From: Pseudoxanthomonas yeongjuensis
Lineage (GTDB): Bacteria > Pseudomonadota > Gammaproteobacteria > Xanthomonadales > Xanthomonadaceae
Assembly: GCF_010093345.1 (NCBI RefSeq)
Contig: NZ_PDWT01000001.1
Span: forward strand, 1,302,001-1,366,000
Length of the DNA stretch: 64,000 bases
Direction of reading: 5' to 3'
Shown: positions 7,497 to 15,836 of the stretch, one piece after another
Layout: every line of letters begins with the position of its first letter
Position numbering within the stretch: the first letter of the stretch is position 1
Made by a program: the position numbers and the translations under genes
Notes under the pieces: generated by a model
Told to the model about the DNA's origin: nothing
Databases searched by the model: none
The model's input: the letters and a program-made list of their open reading frames with translations, nothing else

Positions 7497-9449
7497 TCAG
7501 GCGGCTCCCTGTTGCGGAACGACGCCGGCCTTGGCCGCGCGCCAGGCATCGACCAGCACGGCGAAACGGCGCGACAGGTCGGCGATGGCGGTCTCGTCGT
7601 CGATCCCGCCCGCCAGCCATTTCTCGGCGGCGTCGGCGAAGATGGTGCGGCCGACGGCGAAGCCCTTGACGATCGGCGTCGACGCCGCCGCCTTGAACGA
7701 GGCGATCAGTTCCGCTTCCGGCGCCGACAGGCCCAGCAGCACCACCCCACGACAATGCGCGTCGTTGGCGCCGATGACGCGCTCGATATTGGCCCACGCC
7801 GCCGCGCTGTCGTTGGGTTCCAGCTTCCACCAGTCCGGTTTCATGCCCAGATCGTAAAGCCGCTGGATGACGCGCGATACCGTGGTGTCGTCGACCGCGC
7901 CGTTGCGCGAGGCGATGATCTCCACCAGCAGCTCGTGGCGGGTCTTGCGCGCGGCGTCCTGCAGCCGCAGCAACTGCCGTTCCTGGCGTTCGCGCAGGTC
8001 CTGCGCATCGTCGGGATGGTAGAAGACCAGGCACTTGATCACGTGGTTCGACGGCCAGGTGGCGAGTTCGGTGGCCACGTCGGCGGAACTTTCGAATTCC
8101 AGGGGGCACGAGCCCGGCAATTCGATCGGCCGCCCGATCCAGTAAGGCGCATCGGCCGCGGCTTCCAGTCCGCGCATGCCGAAGCGTCCGTCCAGCAGCA
8201 CGCCGAAACGCGGGTCGCCCTGGGCCAGCCGGTCCACCGCCTTCAACGCCAGCGCCTTGAACGGTTCGATGCGCGAAGGATCCGCGCCGGTTTTCTCGCA
8301 GATGGCCTCGAACTGGCTGCGATGGTCCATCGCCAGCACGGTGAGCTCTTCCCAGCGGCCGACGCGCGTGCCGGCCCAGTGCGTCTGCTCCAGCGCCGCG
8401 TCGTCGCGCAGGCGGAATGGATATTCTTCGCCGCTGCCCAGGAACTGCTGCAGTTCCTGCCAGGTCGGCATCGCCGGTGCGCAGCCGTGGCGCGAGACGA
8501 CAATGGCGCCGCAGGCGTTGGCGTAGCCGCAGGAAGTCTCCAGCGACTCGCCGCGCAACCAGCCGCGCAGGAAGCCGGCCATGAACGCATCGCCAGCGCC
8601 GAGCACGTTGAAGACTTCGACCTTGAATCCACGCCCGACCACCCCCTCGTCGAGGTGGCCGGGAATGGCCCCTGGAAACGCAGAACAACCCAGCGCGCCG
8701 CGCTTGCACACCAGCAGCGCATCGGTTTTTTCGCGGATCACGCGCAAGGCGGCGATCGTGTCGGTGCTGCCGCCGAGGATGTGCACTTCCTCTTCCGTGC
8801 CGACGATCAGGTCGCACAGCGGCAGCACTTCCTGCAGGCGCGCGGTGACCGCGTCGTGGGCGACGAAGCGGTTCTCGCCCGCATCCCTGCCGGTCAGCCC
8901 CCACAGCACCGGGCGGTAATCGATGTCGAACACGACCTTGCCGCCCGCGGCGCGCACGATTTCGCAGGCGCGCAGGCTGGCATCGAACACATTGGGTTGC
9001 GACAGGTGGGTGCCGTTGATCAGCACCGCGCCGGCCGAGCCGAGGAACGCGGGATCGACGTCGGCCGCTTCCAGGGCCATGTCCGCGCAGTTCTCGCGAT
9101 AGAAGATCAGCGGGAAGGTGTCCGGATCGCGGATGCCCAGGAACACCAGCGCGGTCAGGCGTTGCGCGTCTTCCAGCACCCCGCGCGTGGAGACGCCTTC
9201 GCGCCGCAGCTGTTCGCGGATGAAACGGCCGAAGTGGTCGGCGCCGACCCGGGTCAGCAGGCCGCTGCGCAGGCCCAGGCGCGCGGCGCCGACCGCGGTG
9301 TTGGTGGGACTGCCGCCGATGTACTTGGCGAAGGAGGCCATGTCCTCCAGCCGGCCACCCACCTGTTCGCCATACAGGTCGATGCTGGATCGGCCGATGG
9401 TGATCAGGTCATGCCTGATCGGGTCGTGTTGTTGTTCCTTCCCAGCCAT
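7497..9449 (-). CDS. iolC: Fused 5-dehydro-2-deoxygluconokinase and 5-dehydro-2-deoxyphosphogluconate aldolase (IolC-IolJ type)
   Basis: 650 aa, about twice the length of a stand-alone IolC. Residues 1 to about 335 are a PfkB-family sugar kinase: FAKYIGGSPTNTAVG near residue 40 and the catalytic NVLGAGDAF with D287. The remaining ~310 residues match the DUF2090 aldolase-like domain (LAMDHRSQFEAI, then the segment ending VVLLGLSAPE) found fused to IolC in many Proteobacteria. That domain is held to split the phosphorylated product into dihydroxyacetone phosphate and malonate semialdehyde. No separate iolJ is visible, which fits. It is the first gene of the iol operon. Confidence 0.93.
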   Translation of the reverse strand: MAGKEQQHDPIRHDLITIGRSSIDLYGEQVGGRLEDMASFAKYIGGSPTNTAVGAARLGLRSGLLTRVGADHFGRFIREQLRREGVSTRGVLEDAQRLTALVFLGIRDPDTFPLIFYRENCADMALEAADVDPAFLGSAGAVLINGTHLSQPNVFDASLRACEIVRAAGGKVVFDIDYRPVLWGLTGRDAGENRFVAHDAVTARLQEVLPLCDLIVGTEEEVHILGGSTDTIAALRVIREKTDALLVCKRGALGCSAFPGAIPGHLDEGVVGRGFKVEVFNVLGAGDAFMAGFLRGWLRGESLETSCGYANACGAIVVSRHGCAPAMPTWQELQQFLGSGEEYPFRLRDDAALEQTHWAGTRVGRWEELTVLAMDHRSQFEAICEKTGADPSRIEPFKALALKAVDRLAQGDPRFGVLLDGRFGMRGLEAAADAPYWIGRPIELPGSCPLEFESSADVATELATWPSNHVIKCLVFYHPDDAQDLRERQERQLLRLQDAARKTRHELLVEIIASRNGAVDDTTVSRVIQRLYDLGMKPDWWKLEPNDSAAAWANIERVIGANDAHCRGVVLLGLSAPEAELIASFKAAASTPIVKGFAVGRTIFADAAEKWLAGGIDDETAIADLSRRFAVLVDAWRAAKAGVVPQQGAA

Positions 9450-9496
9450 GCAGGCCGTCCCTCACCCGGTTGCGGGCGACGTTCGCCCCCAATGGA

Positions 9497-9512
9497 TGTA
9501 ACATATATTCCA
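9497..9512 (-). promoter_or_regulatory. Candidate regulator site TGGAA-N6-TTACA upstream of iolC
   Basis: On the minus strand the sequence reads TGGAATATATGTTACA, about 50 bp upstream of the iolC start. The same TGGAA-N6-TTACA pattern occurs in the rpiR/iolG divergent region (10487-10502). An RpiR-type IolR of Sinorhizobium is reported to use GGAA-N6-TTCC, one base different. A weak sigma-70-like pair overlaps it (TTGCTT, 17 bp, TATATG). Binding is inference. Confidence 0.4.
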
Positions 9513-9517
9513 TTATT

Positions 9518-9545
9518 GAAATGAAAGCAACATTTGTTTCATTTC
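9518..9545. promoter_or_regulatory. Perfect 9-bp inverted repeat upstream of iolC
   Basis: GAAATGAAA at 9518-9526 and TTTCATTTC at 9537-9545 form a perfect inverted repeat with a 10-bp spacer. It spans the stop of the RpiR-family gene and lies about 70 bp upstream of iolC in locally AT-rich DNA, a plausible operator in the iolC promoter. It lacks a U-tract, so it is not a typical terminator. Confidence 0.4.
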
Positions 9546-10423
9546 TTCGCGCGTTTGCTGGCCGCCGGCTTGCCCGGGCCGGCACCCGTGGCCGCGAATG
9601 CGTAGGAAATCACCAGCGCCTGGGCCAGGCACATCGATGCCGACAGCGAACGGAACTTGCGGATCTCGGCTTCGCGCACCTGCAGCACCAGCGACGCCGG
9701 CTTGGCCACCGGGCTGACCAGGCTGTCGCTGATCGACAGCACCTTGCAGCCCTTTTCCACCGCCGCATCGACCACGTGCACGGTCTCGCCGGCATAGGGG
9801 TGGTAACTGACCGCGATCAGCAGGTCGCGCCCGGTGATGCCGTGCACCTGCTGCAGCGACATGCCGCCCAGGCTGTCGATGAACACGGTCTTCTTGTCCA
9901 CCTGCAGCAACGAATAGGCCAGGTAGGCGGCGACCGGGAACGAACGCCGGAAGCCGGCCACATACACGGTTTCGGCCTGGGAAATCAGCTTCACCGCGCT
10001 TGCGAGATCATCGCGGGCGATGATCTTGGACAGGTTCTGCAAGGCCAGCACGTTGCCCTCCACGAACTCGCCCAGCACCTGGCTGGGATCGCCGACCGTC
10101 TTGCCTTCCACGTTCTGGTTGAACTCGCGCACCCGTTCGCTGTAGCCCAGCGGCGCGGTGCCGGAAAGCAGGCCGTCGCGGAACAGGCGCTGCATCTGGG
10201 TCGCCCCGTCGAAGCCGAACGACTTGGCGAAACGGACGATGGCCGAAGGCTGCACGCCGGTACGCTCGGACAGCACGGCCAGGGTTTCCAGGGCGATCGC
10301 GTTGGGCTCGTCCAACACGTAGCGCGCGATCTGCTGCAGGCGCTTGCTCAGGGATTCGTAGCGGACCAGGATCGCCGCACGCAGTTCCTCCGCGGTGCCC
10401 GGCGGATTGTTCGACTCGGCCAT
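9539..10423 (-). CDS. RpiR-family transcriptional regulator, probable iol regulator
   Basis: 294 aa with the two domains of the RpiR family. An N-terminal helix-turn-helix (about residues 15-90; TLAVLSERTGVQPSAIVRFA) is followed by a C-terminal SIS sugar-phosphate-sensing domain (VYVAGFRRSFPVAAYLAYS and later DLLIAVSYHPY). The start at 10423 is preceded by GAGGAG; an open extension upstream reads into the promoter and is discarded. It sits between the iolC operon and the divergent iolG pair, the usual position of an RpiR-type IolR, whose effector is thought to be a late inositol intermediate. Function assigned by family and position. Confidence 0.85.
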   Translation of the reverse strand: MAESNNPPGTAEELRAAILVRYESLSKRLQQIARYVLDEPNAIALETLAVLSERTGVQPSAIVRFAKSFGFDGATQMQRLFRDGLLSGTAPLGYSERVREFNQNVEGKTVGDPSQVLGEFVEGNVLALQNLSKIIARDDLASAVKLISQAETVYVAGFRRSFPVAAYLAYSLLQVDKKTVFIDSLGGMSLQQVHGITGRDLLIAVSYHPYAGETVHVVDAAVEKGCKVLSISDSLVSPVAKPASLVLQVREAEIRKFRSLSASMCLAQALVISYAFAATGAGPGKPAASKRAKK

Positions 10424-10486
10424 GCAGCCGCTCCTCAGTAAGGTGGGTCCGGCATCCGCCGGCAGTTGGAATATAAAGTATTTTTC

Positions 10487-10516
10487 TGGAAATTCTATTA
10501 CAATATGAAATAGAAT
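10487..10516 (+). promoter_or_regulatory. Candidate operator region between rpiR-type gene and iolG
   Basis: TGGAA-N6-TTACA occurs at 10487-10502, matching the site upstream of iolC. A perfect 8-bp inverted repeat, ATTCTATT (10492-10499) and AATAGAAT (10509-10516) with a 9-bp spacer, overlaps it. The region lies between the divergent starts at 10423 and 10558 and is markedly AT-rich compared with its surroundings. Confidence 0.42.
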
Positions 10517-10557
10517 AGAACTTCCATTCATTGGCCGGTCGGCCGCGGGAGCAACTC

Positions 10558-11544
10558 GTGGAAAGAATCGATGTGGCGCTGATCGGCGCCGGGCGCATGG
10601 GCCAGGTGCATGGACCGAATGCGGCCCGGCATCCCGGCCTGCGGTTGAAGTACGTGGTCGACCCCAGGCCGGAAGCCGCCGAGGCGATGTGCCAGCGCTT
10701 CGGCGCGCAGGCCGCGAGCCTGGAACAGGCGCTGGCCGACCCCTCGGTCAAGGGCGTGCTGGTGTGCAGTTCCACCGACCAGCACCTGTCCAACGCGCTG
10801 GCCGCGGTCGAAGCCGGCAAAGCGGTGTTCTGCGAGAAGCCCATCGACCTGGACCTGCAGAAAGTGCTGCAGGCGCGCCCGCGTTTCGAAGGCGCGTGCT
10901 TCCTGCTCGGCTTCAACCGGCGTTTCGATCCGCACTTCAAGACCTTGAAACAGAAGCTCGATGCGGGCGCGGTCGGCAAGCTGGAATCGCTGCAGCTGAT
11001 CAACCACGATCCGGCCTCGCCGCCGCCTGGTTTCATTCCCACCAGCGGCGGCCTGTTCAAGGATTTCACCATCCACGACCTGGACATGGCGCGCTGGCTG
11101 CTGGGCGAAGAGCCGGTGCAGGTCTACGCCACCGCCAGTTGCCTGGTCGATCCGGAAATCGGCCGCCTCGGCGATGTCGATACCGCGCGCACGGTGCTGA
11201 AGACCGCGTCGGGAAAACTCTGCGTGATCTCCAACACGCGCCGCAGCGGTTATGGCTACGACCAGCGCATCGAGGCCTTCGGTTCCTCGGGCATGCTCAA
11301 CGCGGGCAATGTGCAGCGGGACACGCTGCAGACGCTGACCGAAGCCATGGTCGCCGGCGCGCCGATCCATCCGGGTTTCGCCTCGCGCTACAGCGATGGT
11401 TATCGCGACCAGATCCATCATTTCGCCGACGTCGTCCATGGCCGCGCCGAACCCTTCGTGGGCTACGCCGACGGCGTGGCCGCGCTGGTCCTGGCCGAAG
11501 CCTGCGAAGCGTCGATGCGCAGCGGCACCGTCATCACTCTCTGA
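10558..11544 (+). CDS. iolG: Inositol 2-dehydrogenase-type oxidoreductase (Gfo/Idh/MocA family), copy 1
   Basis: 328 aa NAD-dependent dehydrogenase. The Rossmann motif is at the N-terminus (VALIGAGRMGQVH), the catalytic EKP motif is in VFCEKPIDLDL, and the active-site Asp/His segment is IHDLDMARWLLGE. This family oxidises myo-inositol to 2-keto-myo-inositol, the first catabolic step; some members prefer scyllo- or chiro-inositol. The start is GTG at 10558 because GGGAG lies 6 bp upstream; an in-frame TTG at 10531 has no ribosome site. It is first of two tandem paralogs and divergent from the regulator and the iolC operon. Confidence 0.9.
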   Translation: MERIDVALIGAGRMGQVHGPNAARHPGLRLKYVVDPRPEAAEAMCQRFGAQAASLEQALADPSVKGVLVCSSTDQHLSNALAAVEAGKAVFCEKPIDLDLQKVLQARPRFEGACFLLGFNRRFDPHFKTLKQKLDAGAVGKLESLQLINHDPASPPPGFIPTSGGLFKDFTIHDLDMARWLLGEEPVQVYATASCLVDPEIGRLGDVDTARTVLKTASGKLCVISNTRRSGYGYDQRIEAFGSSGMLNAGNVQRDTLQTLTEAMVAGAPIHPGFASRYSDGYRDQIHHFADVVHGRAEPFVGYADGVAALVLAEACEASMRSGTVITL

Positions 11545-11555
11545 GGGGAATCCAC

Positions 11556-12533
11556 ATGCACAAGGTCGTACTCATCGGCGCCGGACGCATCGGCCGCATC
11601 CATGCGAAGAACGCCGCGTTCAACCCGCGCATCGAACTGGCCGGCGTGGTCGACGCCATCGACGCGTCCGCGCAATCGCTGGCCGCCGAATACGCTTGCC
11701 CGGTACTGAGCCTGGACCAGGCGATGGACGATCCGTCGGTCGCTGGCGTGATCATCGCCAGCTCCACCGATACCCACCTGGACTACAGCGTGCGCGCCGC
11801 GGCCACGGGCAAGGCGATCTTCTGCGAAAAACCCATCGACCAGGATCTCGCACGCGCGCGCAGCGCCGCGAACGTATTGTCGAAGGCGAAACTGCTGCTG
11901 GCCTTCAACCGTCGCTTCGATCCTAACTTCCAGGCCTTGAAGGCGCGGCTGGACAGCGGCGCCATCGGCACCCTGGAAACCCTGCAGATCACCTCCAACG
12001 ATCCCAGCCCTCCCCCGCCCTCCTATGTCGCCGTGTCCGGCGGCCTGTTCAAGGACATGGCCATCCACGACTTCGACATGGCGCGCTGGCTGCTGGGCGA
12101 AGAGGCAGTCGAAGTCTATGCCGCGGGCAGCTGCCTGGTGGATCCCGAAATCGGCAAGCTCGGCGACGTCGATACCGCACGCACCGTGCTCAAGACCGCC
12201 TCGGGCCGGATCTGCGTGATCTCCAACAGCCGCCGCTCCGGCTTCGGCTACGACCAGCGCATCGAGGCCTACGCCTCGGCCGGCATGGTCCGCGCCGACA
12301 ACGTCACCGAAAGCACGGTGCAGGTCTGGAGCGAGAACGGCGCCGCCGCCGATCGCTTCCAGAACTTCTTCCTCGACCGTTACGCCGAAGCCTATCGCCG
12401 CGAGATGGACCACTTCGCCGACATGCTCGACGGCGCCGATGCGTCGGTCGGTTACGCCGATGGCGTGAATGCGTTGGCGCTGGCGGAAGCGGCGGCGGAA
12501 TCGGTGAAGACGGGGGCACCCGTTCGCATCTGA
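11556..12533 (+). CDS. iolG: Inositol 2-dehydrogenase-type oxidoreductase (Gfo/Idh/MocA family), copy 2
   Basis: 325 aa, a close paralog of the preceding gene: VVLIGAGRIGRIHAKN at the N-terminus, IFCEKPIDQDL in the middle and IHDFDMARWLLGE, and a near-identical stretch DVDTARTVLKTASG. GAGGGGAA precedes the ATG. It is 11 bp after copy 1, so co-transcribed. Two copies may divide myo- and scyllo-inositol (or D-chiro) between them; the sequence does not decide which. Its last 32 codons reappear as a broken copy at 22661-22756. Confidence 0.9.
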   Translation: MHKVVLIGAGRIGRIHAKNAAFNPRIELAGVVDAIDASAQSLAAEYACPVLSLDQAMDDPSVAGVIIASSTDTHLDYSVRAAATGKAIFCEKPIDQDLARARSAANVLSKAKLLLAFNRRFDPNFQALKARLDSGAIGTLETLQITSNDPSPPPPSYVAVSGGLFKDMAIHDFDMARWLLGEEAVEVYAAGSCLVDPEIGKLGDVDTARTVLKTASGRICVISNSRRSGFGYDQRIEAYASAGMVRADNVTESTVQVWSENGAAADRFQNFFLDRYAEAYRREMDHFADMLDGADASVGYADGVNALALAEAAAESVKTGAPVRI

Positions 12534-12633
12534 AGTTCCCGGCAGTCGCGCGGCAAGAATCGACCGGGCTGCGCCACTGGAAACAATGACATCGAGACCC
12601 ACTGCCCTCTACACGCATCCAGCGTGCAGCACC

Positions 12634-13608
12634 CTAAAGAGCACATGCTTCCCATCCCTGCGGAGTCGCGCTGGTCGAGTCGCCTTTGAAATTTCCCCGT
12701 AGGGTGGTCTGGGCCCATTGGTCCGCATCGGCGAGCTGCGCCGGCGTCAGGTTCGCTGCCGCTGCCGCTAATTGCTGGTCGAGCCTGGCAACGCGGTGTT
12801 GTTCCGCACCAAGGCGATAGAGCCGGAGATAGCGATAGTGCTGCACCGGATCGGCACCGACCAACCCGGCGAGCAGGCCCTGCGCGCCCGGCTCGTAGGC
12901 TTGCTGCAGCAGATCGACGACTCGCCAGTCGCCTGCGGCGAGGCCGGCCTCCATCATCGCCGAAGTATTGTTGCGATAAGCCTGCAGCGTTTCCGGATGC
13001 GCGAGCAGGCTGCGTGCGTCATAGAGCGGTCCACGGCCGAGATAGCATGCGCGCGCGTCCTCATCGCCGAGCCGCGCCGCCTGGGCGAGATTCGGAACCA
13101 GGGTATCGAGCATCTCATCGCTTACGCCAGCGCATAGCGCCTGGTTCTCATGCACGGATTGCTGGCGCACTTTCATCGTATCGAACAGGATCTGGTAGGT
13201 CCGAAGCTGTTCCGGGCTCATGCCGTCGGTTTTCTTGTTGGCCAGGTCCCCCGTCACACCCTTGTTCCTCCACTCCGAACCGCGTAGCCGGTTGCAACGG
13301 TCGAGATCGCGGAACAGGCGCGTGGCCGCAACTGCGTCTCCCGCATTCGCACGCGCCTGCAGGTCCGTGAACGTGGCTTTCAACGGCACGCCAGGTGCCG
13401 GCAGCGGCCCGCCAAGAGCGACGGCGACGGAGGTCGGCCTGGTGGTGGATGGCGGCAATTTCCCAGGAGTCTGTTCTGCCGCAACAACCGCAGCGTCTAC
13501 GCCTGGGGTATCGGCCGGTTCCATTTCAGGCGCCGCGCGGCCGAGAAGATATGCACCGATGATCGCTGCAAGGAATGCACCGGGAATGAGCAGGGTTCTT
13601 TTATTCAT
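12634..13608 (-). CDS. Exported or membrane-anchored protein of unknown function, paralog A
   Basis: 324 aa, not recognised. It begins with a short charged segment and a hydrophobic helix (LLIPGAFLAAIIGAYLLG), so it is a signal anchor or exported. A proline-rich linker follows to about residue 70, then a helical domain with LQARANAGDAVAATRLFRDL, CNRLRG, ARACYLGRGPLYDA and YRYLRLYRLGAE. The repeated small helices recall Sel1/TPR-like solenoids but no clear repeat unit is visible. It is a tandem paralog of the gene at 13660-14628, sharing the cysteine-bearing motifs. It converges on iolG copy 2 and has no evident tie to inositol use. Confidence 0.75.
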   Translation of the reverse strand: MNKRTLLIPGAFLAAIIGAYLLGRAAPEMEPADTPGVDAAVVAAEQTPGKLPPSTTRPTSVAVALGGPLPAPGVPLKATFTDLQARANAGDAVAATRLFRDLDRCNRLRGSEWRNKGVTGDLANKKTDGMSPEQLRTYQILFDTMKVRQQSVHENQALCAGVSDEMLDTLVPNLAQAARLGDEDARACYLGRGPLYDARSLLAHPETLQAYRNNTSAMMEAGLAAGDWRVVDLLQQAYEPGAQGLLAGLVGADPVQHYRYLRLYRLGAEQHRVARLDQQLAAAAANLTPAQLADADQWAQTTLRGNFKGDSTSATPQGWEACAL

Positions 13609-13659
13609 GCGGATCCACCTGCACGGAAGAATACGTCTGCAGCGGCATGCGGTGCCATG

Positions 13660-14628
13660 TCACTCGTAAGGGAATCCACACGGGTCCCATCCTGCAACCG
13701 TCGATTCGGTCGAGTTGCCGGCATTGAAGTTCGTATGGAAAGTCGTCTCTGCCCAGGCGTCGGCTTCGGCAAGCTGATCCGGGATCAGTTGCGCCGCGGC
13801 GGCCACCACCTGCTTGTTCAACTTTTCAACAAGGTGCGGCTCCGCGCCAAGGCGATAGAGCTTGAGGTAACGGTAATACTGGTAGGGATCGGCGCCCAAT
13901 ACGCCAGAAAGCAGGCCCTGCGCGTCTGGCTGGTAGGCGTTGCGAAGCAGGTCCACGACTTTCCAGTCGCCGGCAGCAATGCCTGAGTCGATCATGGACG
14001 AAACGCTGCCACGATAGGCCGCAAGCCATTCCGGATGGTTCACGAAGCCGCTTGCATCGTAGTTGGGCCCACGCGACAGATAGCAGGCGCGCGCATGCTC
14101 CTCGCCGAGCCTGGCCGCCCTCTGCAGATTGGGCACCAGGGATTCGAGCATGGCATTGCTGGCCCCATCGCACAGGTTGTGGAGTCTCTGCATATTGCGC
14201 TTGTTGGATTCGACCGCGTCGAGCTGGGCGCGATACTCCTCCAGTTGATCGGGCTTCATTCCACCGACCTGTTCGTCCAATACTTCCTTGGCATGGCCTG
14301 ATATGGCCCAATCGATCCCCCGGAGGCGGTTGCAGATGCTGAGATCGCGGTATAGCCGGGTCGCAGCGGCAAGGTCTCCAGCATCGGCCCGGGCCTGCAA
14401 TTGAGGGAAGGACAGCCGCAACGGCGTTCCAGGTGCAGGCAAAAACATCGACGCGAAAGCGCCCGCCTGTTGTCTGCCGGCCATCGGCGGTGGCTTGGCG
14501 GCGTTCACTATGGACGGCGTCGGAAGATCCCCTCGTGCCGGCCATTGCCCATGCGCGCGGAATGCGAAATAGGCTGCGGCAAGCACCAAAGCCCCAATGG
14601 CCGGAATTAGAAAACGTTTCAAGGGCAT
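13660..14628 (-). CDS. Exported or membrane-anchored protein of unknown function, paralog B
   Basis: 322 aa, not recognised. The N-terminal hydrophobic helix (FLIPAIGALVLAAAYFAF) suggests an inner-membrane anchor or signal peptide. The body matches paralog A block by block: LQARADAGDLAAATRLYRDL, CNRLRG, ARACYLSRGPNYDA, GDWKVVDLL, YRYLKLYRLGAE. Cysteines in CNRLRG, the C(D/A)G segment and ACYL are shared, which suggests structural disulfides in the periplasm. It lies 51 bp upstream of paralog A and is probably co-transcribed. It arose by tandem duplication. Confidence 0.75.
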   Translation of the reverse strand: MPLKRFLIPAIGALVLAAAYFAFRAHGQWPARGDLPTPSIVNAAKPPPMAGRQQAGAFASMFLPAPGTPLRLSFPQLQARADAGDLAAATRLYRDLSICNRLRGIDWAISGHAKEVLDEQVGGMKPDQLEEYRAQLDAVESNKRNMQRLHNLCDGASNAMLESLVPNLQRAARLGEEHARACYLSRGPNYDASGFVNHPEWLAAYRGSVSSMIDSGIAAGDWKVVDLLRNAYQPDAQGLLSGVLGADPYQYYRYLKLYRLGAEPHLVEKLNKQVVAAAAQLIPDQLAEADAWAETTFHTNFNAGNSTESTVAGWDPCGFPYE

Positions 14629-14725
14629 GGGGAGATGCTATCGGAAAACCGCAGGTCAGCACAAAACCGACCTGCGATGGAAATCATCCGTGAATTTCCC
14701 GATATTCCCGCAAGCAGCAGCAAAG

Positions 14726-15640
14726 CTACTGCTCGCTAGCCAGCACGTATTGTGCGGCCGCTATCGCGGCTTCGCTGTTCATGATCGCGGTGTTCTTGCC
14801 GGCTGCCGATGGCAAGCCTACTTTCAGGTTCACCGCGCCCGAAACCAGAGCATCCAGCACCTGCGTGACTATCGGCAAGCCCAATGCGATATTCCCGCAT
14901 CCGCTTGCCGCCGGCACAGAGAACGAGTTGTCTACGAAGGTAGCTCCGCTGGTCTGAAGGTAGCCGATGTAGTTCGGCTCATCGGTCCACACGATCTGTG
15001 TCGTGCCCGGGTCGCCGGAAATAGGTTGATTCGGGAGCGGCGGACTTGTCGTGCCCGTCTGCAGGTTGATGATGATCGGATTCTGCGGCGTGCCGATATA
15101 ACAGTTGTTGCCGAGGAAAGGATTCTGCAAACGCACTCGAACGGCCAAGCGCAATGCCGTGTTGTCGTTGACGCCGTCATTCGGCGGGTACAGGGCGTTC
15201 GAGAGCGTGGCCTGGCCCTGTTGAACCAGTTCCATGGTCGCCGTGACATCGTTTGCCGTACCGACGATGCTCCAGAACGCAAGCCACAACGGGTATGGCC
15301 AATCAGACCTTGGATTCATGATCCCCAGCAAGCCACCAGGCACCTTGCCCGGAGGGGCCGCGAGCGTCGGGGCGCCCACTGCGTCGTACAGGGGCGATTG
15401 CGCCAGGCTTTCTACTCCGCCTTGCAGGACGATCGGCTTATCGATCGGCAAGGTCGTGCTCCCGATCTTGAAAGATCCGGAACCGGTCACGCTGTACAGG
15501 CAACTTCCGACGTTGGTATCTGTATAGGGGCAGTACTTGAACTGCGCGTACGCCCCCGTTGGCGTAGCTCCGATTGCGACAGGTGCCCAGGCGGCACCCA
15601 TCATCACTGCCAAAGCAAGCGTTAGATTACGTCTGTGCAT
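14726..15640 (-). CDS. Secreted protein of unknown function
   Basis: 304 aa with a clear signal peptide (MHRRNLTLALAVMMGAAWAPVAIGA). The start at 15640 is preceded by GGAGAG; the open frame extends upstream but that part carries no ribosome site. The mature part has few charges and is rich in Gly, Ser, Thr, Pro and Asn, with cysteines in FKYCPYTDTNVGSCLYSV and in NNCYIG and SGCGN, typical of an extracellular beta-structured protein. It ends in an alanine-rich helix. Not recognised. It lies about 200 bp downstream of another small secreted protein of similar composition. Confidence 0.7.
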   Translation of the reverse strand: MHRRNLTLALAVMMGAAWAPVAIGATPTGAYAQFKYCPYTDTNVGSCLYSVTGSGSFKIGSTTLPIDKPIVLQGGVESLAQSPLYDAVGAPTLAAPPGKVPGGLLGIMNPRSDWPYPLWLAFWSIVGTANDVTATMELVQQGQATLSNALYPPNDGVNDNTALRLAVRVRLQNPFLGNNCYIGTPQNPIIINLQTGTTSPPLPNQPISGDPGTTQIVWTDEPNYIGYLQTSGATFVDNSFSVPAASGCGNIALGLPIVTQVLDALVSGAVNLKVGLPSAAGKNTAIMNSEAAIAAAQYVLASEQ

Positions 15641-15836
15641 GATGTCTCTCCAATTCAATGCGTCAATCCGCAAGCGCTGTGGGCATGGACACTCACCGGC
15701 CTGGAACCAGGGCGCCGTCCCCGGCGCGACATTTAATGAAAATCCCGTCGACCTCGGATGGCGGAAGAGGCTGGCCGCCCCTTCCACCATCCCTTCTCTG
15801 CCTAATCACGGAACCCGTTCATTGACGAGCGTGCGG

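Noticed and set aside
7278-9524. 748-codon plus-strand frame opposite iolC
   Set aside because: Antisense shadow of the iolC-iolJ fusion; no family likeness, biased composition.
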